A DNA stretch of 64,000 nt from an uncultured Christensenella sp. (GTDB taxonomy: Bacteria; Bacillota; Clostridia; Christensenellales; CAG-917): the NCBI GenBank assembly GCA_910584155.1, contig CAJTYG010000004.1, positions 1 through 64,000 on the forward strand, read 5' to 3'. Of this stretch, positions 53,660 to 62,500 are shown in pieces. A program made the position numbers and the translations under genes. Position 1 is the first letter of the stretch. Each line of letters begins with the position of its first letter. Under the pieces are notes generated by a model. That model worked only from the letters and a program-made list of their open reading frames with translations. It was not told the DNA's origin and made no database searches.

Positions 53660-55660
53660 CTATTTTAATCTGACCGAATGATATATCTTGTCGCCGAGGC
53701 ACATGCACGCATAGTCACGGGCATCGACTTCCATTGTCTGCACCCAATACAGGTCATGGTGCTTGTCTGAATTTATATAACAGCCGTTGTTGTCACGCCA
53801 CGACTGCAACCGCTCCTCGGACACGTGGTAGGTCTTTTTGTACCACTTGAGAGATAGGTTTGAGGACATCATCGTGTGCTGTATGGAATGATATAGCTCG
53901 TGCAAAACGGCGTCTCTTGTCCACTCGACGTCCTGTATGTCCTTTATCTTGTACTGAATGAGCTGTCCGCCTCCGCAGCACCTGCCGCCCCATCTGCCCT
54001 CGTCCGTGTCGCAAAACTCTACGTCGGGATTGGAATAGTAGCAGCGCATTGCGGTGGCTATAACTCTTGTCGCTCTTGCCACCCTCGACTTTTTTTCGTC
54101 GTCGTCGATACGCTCCCATACGGACAGATCCTCGTCGGCGCAGAGGCAGTAAAGCACAAGCTCCTCGCAGCGCCTGTAGATGTCATAATCCTCGTTTGCG
54201 ATGATTTCCTCTATGCGGGCGTCGAGCACGTCTCTTATCTTGTCATAGTCGTACTTTACGTCTATCTGCTCCGGCTTTTTGACCTCGGACGTCCAGTTCC
54301 AATCCACGGGGACGTAGCGGGAATCGTCCGCAAGCTCGTCCAAAAAGCGCCTCGATTTTGCAAAATTCGTCCTCGACATGGCGATATACTCCTCACGCCA
54401 AAGCGGATCGCCGTTTTTAAACTGCTCGATGAGCACGCTTATGCCTACGTAGCCCAAAAATACGCCCTGCTTGTGTAAGGTTTGAAGCTCCGCAGTGCCG
54501 ATGAGCTTGAGATACTCGCATATGCTGTTGAAGGACGGAAGCGAAAGATATACGTTTTCCGCCGCACACAGCGAAAGTTCCTGCTTAATTCCGTTGAAAA
54601 ACTCCAAAAGCCCGAGGTTGCCCGTGCCGTCGTTGATGACAAATTTGACGGGACGGTCGCTCTTTTTTACGTAGTCCGAGCAGGCTATGAGCACCCCTCT
54701 GACATCGGCAAGCGACATTTCGCTTAGCCCGTACACCGCAAAGATGTCGGTGTTTTTGCGATAGTCGGCTTGCATAAGTATCCCCAAAAACAGGTCACGC
54801 ACCTCGTTCGCTCTCTCCTTTGCGCCGTCCTTGTCGTCGGGCTTGCTGCAAAGTTCACCCCACCAACCCGTGTTTAGCTGCACGATGTTGCGCTGCTTGA
54901 AGCCTACGCTTTTGTTGACGTTGAGAAGAAAAGTGAATTCGTTTTCAAGCGGCGTGCTGACAAACAGTATCGGCGAGTGCTCTCCGCCGATGTTTATCGT
55001 GTAGTCGGGACAAAGACTGTATTTGTCAAATTGACCGAGCGTATCGAATACGGCGTTTTTGGGCGATGCGCTGCTTTCAAATGCGAGCCTCATATCGTTG
55101 CGGCAGCCGTAAAGCGCCTTGCGCACCTCTTCGTTTACGCTGAAAAAGGCTATTTTGCCCGTTTCGGCATCGGGAAAGATGTCGATAAACTCTATAAAAG
55201 CTCCGTCCTTTGTGCCGAGCTCCTTTAGCTTGTCGTCTATCAACTCAAGCGTTTCGAGATAGCGCCCCGTATCGAAGAGGCGGTCGTGCTTGCTCATCAC
55301 CGCCGCATAGCCCTCGTAGACGCTTGTCATAAACACCACCGTCTGCCGCATGATGTCCTTGACGGACTCCACCCAACTGAGGTCGCTGTCGGGAAGTATG
55401 CTCTTCGCCCTGTCGATGGACTTTTTGGCAACGTCGAGATTTATTTGCTCAAGCTTGCCCTTGAAAAACTTTATCACCGCAAGCTTTATCTTTATGTAGC
55501 CGTCAAGACGGCGTGTGCGCTGCCAGTTGAGCTCGCTGCAGATGTCGGCGTTTAAATCGCTTAAGGCAAGCAAAGCTTCGTCCAGTCTTTTGACGGACAC
55601 GCTGTCGCAATACGCCTTGTCGGCTTTTTTGAGTGTTTCTACAATGGGGACGGTTATCAT
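53660..55660 (-). CDS. Unknown protein with C-terminal HExxH metallopeptidase motif
   Basis: 666 residues, no overall match. Residues 1-180 are helical. About 200-400 is alpha/beta with TINIGGEHSPILFVSTP and DIFAVYGLSEMSLADVRGVL. The C-terminal domain has TRDAVLHELYHSIQH, an HExxH zinc motif (587-591), and a downstream MEVDARDYACM with Glu644 as a plausible third ligand, fitting a gluzincin-type peptidase. Cysteines (RWGGRCCGGGQL) precede it. It is thus a candidate protease effector or processor in the operon. AGGAAACACCT precedes the ATG; the helicase follows after 9 bp. Confidence 0.7.
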   Translation of the reverse strand: MITVPIVETLKKADKAYCDSVSVKRLDEALLALSDLNADICSELNWQRTRRLDGYIKIKLAVIKFFKGKLEQINLDVAKKSIDRAKSILPDSDLSWVESVKDIMRQTVVFMTSVYEGYAAVMSKHDRLFDTGRYLETLELIDDKLKELGTKDGAFIEFIDIFPDAETGKIAFFSVNEEVRKALYGCRNDMRLAFESSASPKNAVFDTLGQFDKYSLCPDYTINIGGEHSPILFVSTPLENEFTFLLNVNKSVGFKQRNIVQLNTGWWGELCSKPDDKDGAKERANEVRDLFLGILMQADYRKNTDIFAVYGLSEMSLADVRGVLIACSDYVKKSDRPVKFVINDGTGNLGLLEFFNGIKQELSLCAAENVYLSLPSFNSICEYLKLIGTAELQTLHKQGVFLGYVGISVLIEQFKNGDPLWREEYIAMSRTNFAKSRRFLDELADDSRYVPVDWNWTSEVKKPEQIDVKYDYDKIRDVLDARIEEIIANEDYDIYRRCEELVLYCLCADEDLSVWERIDDDEKKSRVARATRVIATAMRCYYSNPDVEFCDTDEGRWGGRCCGGGQLIQYKIKDIQDVEWTRDAVLHELYHSIQHTMMSSNLSLKWYKKTYHVSEERLQSWRDNNGCYINSDKHHDLYWVQTMEVDARDYACMCLGDKIYHSVRLK

Positions 55661-55672
55661 AGGTGTTTCCTG

Positions 55673-56848
55673 TTATTCGTCGTCATCGCTGTCGATGGGC
55701 TTAAATCTTCTGTCGACGGGATTGTTTTCGATGAGGTTGTCAAGCTCGTCGGACAGCTTTTCGTCAAACAGCCCTGCAAGCGGATCTTCGTCGAAGTCGA
55801 GGGGCTGAATGGGCACGACGATAGGCTCGATGATTTGCTCCTGCATTTGCGAACGCTCGAAGGTCTCCTGTGCCGCCGTCTGCAAATCTTGGACGGCATC
55901 GGTCATAGCCTTTACGTCTGCGTCGGACGGGAAGTTTGACATAAGCACACGGTATACGGCTTCTAAGGCGTCCATAGACCTGTCGGCAAAGTCCATAAAA
56001 TCCTCTCTCGAGGCGTTGTCCAAAGAGGAATCTATCACTGCGAACACCTGACTGCATACCGTTATGTTTGCCATGACGGTCTTGAGGCGCATATTGAATG
56101 CGGAAGCCCTTATCGTCATATTGTGGTTGACGATGTCTATTTTTGTCTTGAGCGTGCGTGCGTTTGTGGAATACATTATGGGGCTTATGCTGCCGTTTGC
56201 CTTTGCCTTTTGAAGCTCCTTGGCTTTGACGAGCAGCTGTTGATACTCGCTGTTGAGCTGAGTGAATTCCTCGCTCTGGTCGTCTATGCCGCCCTCGATA
56301 CGCTCCATCTCGCTTTTGATGGTGTCACGCTTTTCCATATACATCTTCTTTTTGAGATGATATTGCATATATCTTGAGTACGTAAGGTCGGACATGCCCG
56401 TGATGATGTGCTCGTAGGTTGCCTTCTTGGGCTTTGCGATTTCCTCCGACACGCACGCCACTACCTTGGCGACGAGCACGTCTATCTTCCTAAGCTTGCT
56501 TGCGTCCGCCTCGGAATTGTTTATGGCATAGGAATCCATATACACGTCATCTCTGAACGCCTTGATGAGGTTGAGTATTCCCTTTAAATCCTCAAAGGTG
56601 GGCACGGCGTACTCGCTGCCCTTGTCTGCGACTTCCTTAAGGGCGGCAAGCTGCTTGTCTACACGCTCTCTTGCCATTTTGATGTCCTCGATACGCCTCT
56701 CAATGTCCGCAGAGGACCTGCCCTCTTTCAGGTGGCGGACTTTTTCCTCCTCCTCGAATATGCGAAGATCGAGCAAATCCAAATTTTCCTGCAGGGCGGT
56801 GATGACCGCCTGCACGTTATCCTTAAAGGTTATGGGATTTTTAGCCAT
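55673..56848 (-). CDS. Coiled-coil protein A, acidic C-terminus (paralogue of the next gene upstream)
   Basis: 391 residues, almost wholly helical. Residues 141-300 align with 251-416 of the 513-residue neighbour, sharing ANGSISPIMYSTNARTLKTK versus ENGEVSFMTYNLRAQKLKTQ and LDNASREDFMDFADR versus IELASREEF-type text. Both end in an acidic DEDPLAGL/SDPLAGL motif. The C-terminal tail FDEKLSDELDNLIENN is acidic and helical. This basic-core, acidic-tail organisation recalls ESCRT-III/PspA-like filament proteins, though sequence homology is not demonstrated. AGGAGG is 7 nt before the ATG. Confidence 0.7.
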   Translation of the reverse strand: MAKNPITFKDNVQAVITALQENLDLLDLRIFEEEEKVRHLKEGRSSADIERRIEDIKMARERVDKQLAALKEVADKGSEYAVPTFEDLKGILNLIKAFRDDVYMDSYAINNSEADASKLRKIDVLVAKVVACVSEEIAKPKKATYEHIITGMSDLTYSRYMQYHLKKKMYMEKRDTIKSEMERIEGGIDDQSEEFTQLNSEYQQLLVKAKELQKAKANGSISPIMYSTNARTLKTKIDIVNHNMTIRASAFNMRLKTVMANITVCSQVFAVIDSSLDNASREDFMDFADRSMDALEAVYRVLMSNFPSDADVKAMTDAVQDLQTAAQETFERSQMQEQIIEPIVVPIQPLDFDEDPLAGLFDEKLSDELDNLIENNPVDRRFKPIDSDDDE

Positions 56849-56862
56849 AATGTTTCCTCCTA

Positions 56863-58404
56863 TCAGTTGTCTGTGGGTTTTTTATTTACGAGCGGAATGT
56901 CCGCCTGCGTTTCGATATCGCCGAGCACGTCCGTTTTTGGCATTATTCCTATGGGATCACGCTCCATTTCGTCCAAGCCTGCAAGCGGATCGCTGTCAAG
57001 GTCAAGCTGACTGCCGTTGATTATATTTTCAATCGTGGGCTCCATTTGCGTCCTTGCGACGACTGCGACATATTCGTTTTCCTGCTGCAGCTTGGATATA
57101 TCCGAAACGGTGTCTCTGATACGCTCCACCTCGTTCTGCCCGAAATTGTTTGTCTTGAGCACCGCAAGAATGGAATATATCGACTTTAATATCCTGTCGA
57201 TGAAGCTCATAAACTCGTCTCGGCTTGCAAGCTCTATAAATGCGTCGATAGAGTTGAATGCGTCCGAGCAGGTCTGCAGATTTTTGAGGATAGCCGACGC
57301 ATATTTTGACGCATTTGCTGCCCTTATATTTATGCCTTTTACGCAGCAATCCCACTGAGTCTTAAGCTTTTGTGCCCTGAGATTGTAGGTCATAAAGCTG
57401 ACTTCGCCGTTTTCTTTTTGCTTTCTGAGCTCGGCTATCTCCTGCCTTAGGCGAGCCTGCTTTTCCTCGAGCTGCTCCGTACTCGAGGTGCTGTCGTCCA
57501 CTATCTGATAAAGCCTTTCTATCTCGCCCTCTATGCTTGCCTTTGCCTCCTGATACTGGGCGTTTTTGCGGGGATAGTCGATGTAGGTCTGATAGGTCTT
57601 GTCCTGCGTGTGGCTGATGTGGTCGAGATAGGTTTGCTTAGCCTTGCCCTTTGGCAGAACGAGGCTCTCTATTTGCTGCGCTTCCAAATCTATTTTTGCA
57701 AAGGCACTCTCCTTGTTGCGGGACAGATTTGCAATGAAATTGCCGTTGTATATGTCCGTGCGTGTCTTGAGAATTAGCTCGATGATTTTGTTTAAATGCG
57801 GCGTGGCAAGGGACGAAAAGCCGCCGTCCATTCTCTCCATAGCTGCAACACGCAGGCGCAGGTCTTCATAGTAGTGCTTTGTGTCCGCTATGCGCCGGGC
57901 GAGCACGGGATCGTCCTTGGCACGCTCCCCCGCCTCGCAGACCTCGAGCAGCGTTATATTTTCGTCGATGTACCTGAGCACCGCCCGCACGTTGTGCGCC
58001 ATAGTTGAGGTGTTTTTGCCGCCGCTGTCGCTGAGCGATTTGTCCTCTTCATTTTTGTAATATTTTAGGATATTATCTATTTTTTTGTCGATTTTTGTTA
58101 TATCCTTTGAGGGAAGCGTCTTGTACTGCGATAGATAAGTCAAGTGCGCCACGAGAGTTTTGATATCTTTCCTTGCACGCCCGTCGAGATTGACGCATAC
58201 TCGGAATATGCGCATTATGCACTCGCCGCACTCTATCGCCCTCGACTTGCTTTTGGCGGAATCGTAAATGGGATTGTGCATTGCAATAAGCCCGTTTATC
58301 ATCTGCACGTCAGACTTGCGCAGCTTCACTCCGTAAGCCGTGCACTTTTCCAAAATAATTCTCAGTGTATCGACATCTATATGTCTGTCGGAAACGTCGC
58401 TCAT
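56863..58404 (-). CDS. Coiled-coil protein B, acidic C-terminus
   Basis: 513 residues, a full-length paralogue of the 391-residue protein plus an N-terminal extension (1-132, containing VDTLRIILEKCTAYGVKLRK). The shared core carries NVRAVLRYIDENITLLEV, a long coiled coil (about 285-335), INIRAANASKYASAILKN and LASRDEFMSFIDRIL. The C-terminus has LDLDSDPLAGLDEM and ends in a flexible acidic/proline tail. The two paralogues are probably hetero-assembly partners and possible AAA substrates. AGAGGT is 5-6 nt before the ATG; the gene A start follows after 14 bp. Confidence 0.7.
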   Translation of the reverse strand: MSDVSDRHIDVDTLRIILEKCTAYGVKLRKSDVQMINGLIAMHNPIYDSAKSKSRAIECGECIMRIFRVCVNLDGRARKDIKTLVAHLTYLSQYKTLPSKDITKIDKKIDNILKYYKNEEDKSLSDSGGKNTSTMAHNVRAVLRYIDENITLLEVCEAGERAKDDPVLARRIADTKHYYEDLRLRVAAMERMDGGFSSLATPHLNKIIELILKTRTDIYNGNFIANLSRNKESAFAKIDLEAQQIESLVLPKGKAKQTYLDHISHTQDKTYQTYIDYPRKNAQYQEAKASIEGEIERLYQIVDDSTSSTEQLEEKQARLRQEIAELRKQKENGEVSFMTYNLRAQKLKTQWDCCVKGINIRAANASKYASAILKNLQTCSDAFNSIDAFIELASRDEFMSFIDRILKSIYSILAVLKTNNFGQNEVERIRDTVSDISKLQQENEYVAVVARTQMEPTIENIINGSQLDLDSDPLAGLDEMERDPIGIMPKTDVLGDIETQADIPLVNKKPTDN

Positions 58405-58430
58405 AAAATACCTCTTTGGTGTTTATACTT

Positions 58431-59501
58431 TTATTTTGCCCAAATCTTGCGGACCTCTGACACGAGGTCGTCAAACTTGCCCTTTACTCCCGTATCCTTG
58501 CAGATATATGCGTCCCAGTCGCAGAAGCTTATCGTACAGTCCTCGCTTTCGGCGTTTTTAAGCTCCAAAAGCCTTGCGAAGAAATCCTTTACGATGTCCT
58601 TTGAGGTGACGATATCCTTTGCGTCCTTTACGCACTGCTTGCCCGTGGCGTTGTAGTTGGCGTTTCTGTACACAAGGTGCGTGATATCCCTGCCCTCAAA
58701 CACGCCGTCGTCTATGACTATCTCCACCTTTGCGCCGTGCAGCGCCTTGAATTCGCTGCCGTCAAAGTAGTAAAGCCCGCAAAGCTTGCCGTTGCTCCAC
58801 GCCTCGGCGGCTCGCTTGAGCTCGGCAAGCAGACTTTCCTTTTCTGCGGCGGAAAGCTCGCCGTAGCGAATGCTGACTATGCCGAAAAGCGGACATCTTT
58901 CAAGCTTCTGGTCGCCGCTGTCGTCGACGAGCTTGCAAAAATAGGAATATCCGCCCACGTCCTGCACTGCGACCGCTTTTTCGTCCGCAACGCCTATCTT
59001 TTGGGCGATACTTGCTTTTATTTCCTCATCGAAATCCGAGCCCTCGCCGAACACCTCTTCGACCACCTTTAACAGCTTGTCCGAGGCTATCTCTCTGTTG
59101 CGTATGACGGGATCGTAGCCCGATTTGAAATAGTACGCAAGGTTGATGAGTGCGCTCGGGTTGCCGCTGTATGCCGCCCTCCTGCAGTAGTCTATTGTCT
59201 GGCGAAGATACTCGAGTCTTATTGCCGACAGCTCGTCGAAGCCCTTTGTATCGCTCTCCTCCAAGCACTTGCGCATCTGAGGCACAATGTCCATAAGATA
59301 GCGTATGAAATATTGCTGTGACAGCGCAAAGTCCTCTTTGTTTATCTCTCTCGGATCCGCCGCCTTATGCGCATTTTCGCTGATGTTTTCCACAAACGTC
59401 GTGCGGCAGACGGGACAGTAGAGGTCGCCGTTGAAATAGGTGATGGGCTCCACCTCACGCTTGCATTTTGAGCAGTAAATTGTAAATTTGTCGTTTGCCA
59501 T
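58431..59501 (-). CDS. Zinc-ribbon protein with Sel1-like repeat region
   Basis: 356 residues. An N-terminal zinc ribbon has YCSKCKREVEP (Cys10, Cys13) and LYCPVCRTTF (Cys29, Cys32). Residues about 60-150 are helical with YSGNPSALINLAYYFKSGYD, a Sel1/TPR-like repeat. The C-terminal half is alpha/beta (CPLFGIVSIRYGELSAAEKE ... KVEIVIDDGVFEGRDITHL) with no family recognised. It may be an adaptor. AAGGAG lies 6 nt before the ATG. It starts 1 bp after the MBG gene stop, so it belongs to the same transcript. Confidence 0.72.
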   Translation of the reverse strand: MANDKFTIYCSKCKREVEPITYFNGDLYCPVCRTTFVENISENAHKAADPREINKEDFALSQQYFIRYLMDIVPQMRKCLEESDTKGFDELSAIRLEYLRQTIDYCRRAAYSGNPSALINLAYYFKSGYDPVIRNREIASDKLLKVVEEVFGEGSDFDEEIKASIAQKIGVADEKAVAVQDVGGYSYFCKLVDDSGDQKLERCPLFGIVSIRYGELSAAEKESLLAELKRAAEAWSNGKLCGLYYFDGSEFKALHGAKVEIVIDDGVFEGRDITHLVYRNANYNATGKQCVKDAKDIVTSKDIVKDFFARLLELKNAESEDCTISFCDWDAYICKDTGVKGKFDDLVSEVRKIWAK

Positions 59502-59502
59502 A

Positions 59503-62500
59503 TCATTCTCCTTGCGCTACGCTTACGGTGAACGTAACGGTGAGCACAAGCTCCTCATAATTTTGACTTTCGGCTATGACCGCCTTGAGCGTATACTCGC
59601 CCGCCTGCGTGGGAACGTCGGATATAAAGCTGTCGCTTCCCTTTGCCGCATAGGAATACTCCACGTCTCCGCTGTAGCCGCTAAGTTGCGGCGTGGACGG
59701 CACATCGCCCTCTGTCCAACCCTCTATCGAAAGCGAAACCCCGACACGCTGCGCCTTTTTGATGACGAGCGTGTAGCTGCGGGCGCTGACGTTTGAGTTG
59801 AGCGCATAGTTGGCGTTGTTTATGGATACCGCCGTATACGTCACCTCGCCTGCGTTCACCCTGTTTGCCGACGTGATGTTTACGCTGACCGAGCAGGTAT
59901 CGTCGCCCACAAGGTTGGATACTGTTGCCGTCACCGACTTTTCGCTGCCGTCATAGACATCGCTTCCGTTTAAACGCCATTCAAGCTGAGCCTGCCGTCT
60001 TGTGATAGTGATAGTGTGCGAAAGATTTTTGCCGAGTATATAGTTGGGATTGCTCACAGCCGAGGCAGTGTAGGTCACGTCGCCTGCGTTCACTCTGTTT
60101 TGCGAGGTTATGCCGACCGTGACAGTGCAGTTGTCGCCGTCTACGAGGTTTGTTGCAGTTGCAGTCACCGTCTTTTCGCTGCCGTCATATTCGCTGCTGC
60201 CCGACATATGCCATTCCAACGTCACGGTGCGCTGTTTTATCTTATATACCTTTGTAAGTGCGCTTGCGTCAAGCTTATAGTTGCCGTTGCTAAGAGCAGA
60301 GGCAGTATAGATCACATAGCCTACATGTATTCGGTTATTTGACGTTATGTCCACCGTAACCGTACAACTGTCGCCGTTTACAAGGTTGGTCACGCTTGCG
60401 ACGGGCATCTTTTCCTTGCCGTCATACACGAGTGCGGCTGAGCTTATGCTCCAGCCGAGCTGCGCCGTCCTCTGCTCTATATCGAAATCGTAGGTTCGGG
60501 ACGCCGATTTGTAGTTTATCGTCGTTGCCACTACCGCACGCAACGTGTAGGCTCCCGCATTGACGGGGACGGTTTGCGAATACGTTGCGCTGTCCCTTAC
60601 GCCATATGCATATGACACGGTGGGCTTATCGTCGACGGCAAGCGTAAGCTGCGGGCTGTTGGCATTATCGCCGTAAGTCCAACCCTCAATAGTCACGCTG
60701 AAGTCCCTTTCCGCCTTTTGAATGGTGTAGGTCGCACTGTTGCTTGCGTTTGCAAGAAGCGCCGCTTCGTCATAGTTGCCTGCGTCCTCGCCGACAAAGC
60801 CCGTAGCCCTGCAGGTCACTATACCTGCCAACGTGCAGTCGCCGTTTACCGTGTACGCAGCAGTGGCGCTGCTTACTCTGTTGGAATAGGTCAATACGAC
60901 CGTGCAGTCGTCGCCTGCAATAAGGTTGGATATCGCTACCGATGCGGGCTTGTCGCTGCCGTCGTAGACTGCGTTTTGAGGAAGCGTCCATACGATGGTC
61001 GCCGCAAGCTTGGTTATCGTAAAGGATACGGAAGCGTTAGAAGCGGGCACGTAATAGTTGCCGCTCGCTGCGCCCTCAAGCCCGTTTATGCTGTATACGA
61101 CTGCGCCTGCGTTTACGTTGTCGGAATGTGACACTACTGTGCGGCAGTCGTCGCCGTTTAATATATTAGATACGTCGGCGGTCGCTACCTTCTCGGTGCG
61201 GTCATACTCAAGATTTTGCGGAAGCGTCCACACTATGCGCAGACCACGCTGCGCTATAGTGAAGGTGCAGGAGGTTTGCGTATATTCGCCTGACAGCACG
61301 TAGTTGCCGCTTGCGCTGCCGCTCAGCCCCGTTGCGAAATAGTCCACACTGCCTGCGTTTACGTTTGGCGAATGGTTTATCACAAGCGCACAGTCGTCGC
61401 CGTCTACGGGATTGGTCACCGTGCAGACCGCTTCCTTTGCCGTTCCGTCATATATTGCGTCGTTGCCCGTCGGATACGTCCACGAAAGCTGAAGTATGCG
61501 AGGGGTGATTGTATACAAAACCGTGAGGTTGCTGTAGTCGGCAAGCGTATAGTTGCCGTTTGATAATTCGTACGCCTCATAGGTCACGTCGCCGACCTCG
61601 TAGGCATTGTCGCTCGTGCGCCTTACGCTGACGTCGCATACGTCGCCTGCGCAGATGTTGGATACCCATGCGCTTATCACCTTTTCGTGCCCGTCATAGA
61701 CCGCCTGCTGTGCGGATAAATCCGTCCAACTCAGCAACACGGGAAGCGGCGAGATGTGGAAGGTTGTGGAAAGTCCGCTTGAGGGCAATACATAGTTGCC
61801 GCTTTGCGCCCCCTGCAATCCCGTTGCGGTATAGGTCACGTCGCCGACGTTTACGTTGTCGCCGCACTCCATAGTGACGGCGCAGCTGTCGCTTAAGTAG
61901 CGGTTGTGATAGTTGATGATGACCGTCTTAGGACGGGCGTTGTATGTAAGGTCATTGGGCTGTACCCAATCGAATATCAGCTCAAGCGGGGTGATTGTGT
62001 ATGTTGCCGTCACGTTGCTTACGCTGCTTAAGGTGTAATTGCCGTTGTCGAGCGACATTGCTCGGTAGACGACGTCGCCGACGTCCTTTCTGTTAAGAGA
62101 GCTTATGGATACGCTGACATTGCACTCGTCATCGCCGCACAGGTTTGTCACCGTTGCGCCTACCGTCTTGGGACCGCCGCTGTAGATGAGCTGCTCCTCG
62201 CTTAAGCTGTCCCAACTGAGCGTAACGGGCTTCGGGCGTATCTCGAAGCTGACCGTCTTGCCGCTGCGGATATAATAGAGCTTGTCCGTCTGCTCGCCGA
62301 GGGTGACGTTTGCGATATGCTGCCCTGCACCGGTGACGCTGTACATATTTTGCGTGAACTCTATAACGTCGTCGCCGATGACGTCCGAAGCGTCAAACTC
62401 GCTGACGACGGACTTGCTTATTTTGTTGTAAACCTCGCCGTCGGGCAATGTCCATACGAAATTTAAGCCCTTTTTGTTTACCGTAAAGTTGAATTTGCAG

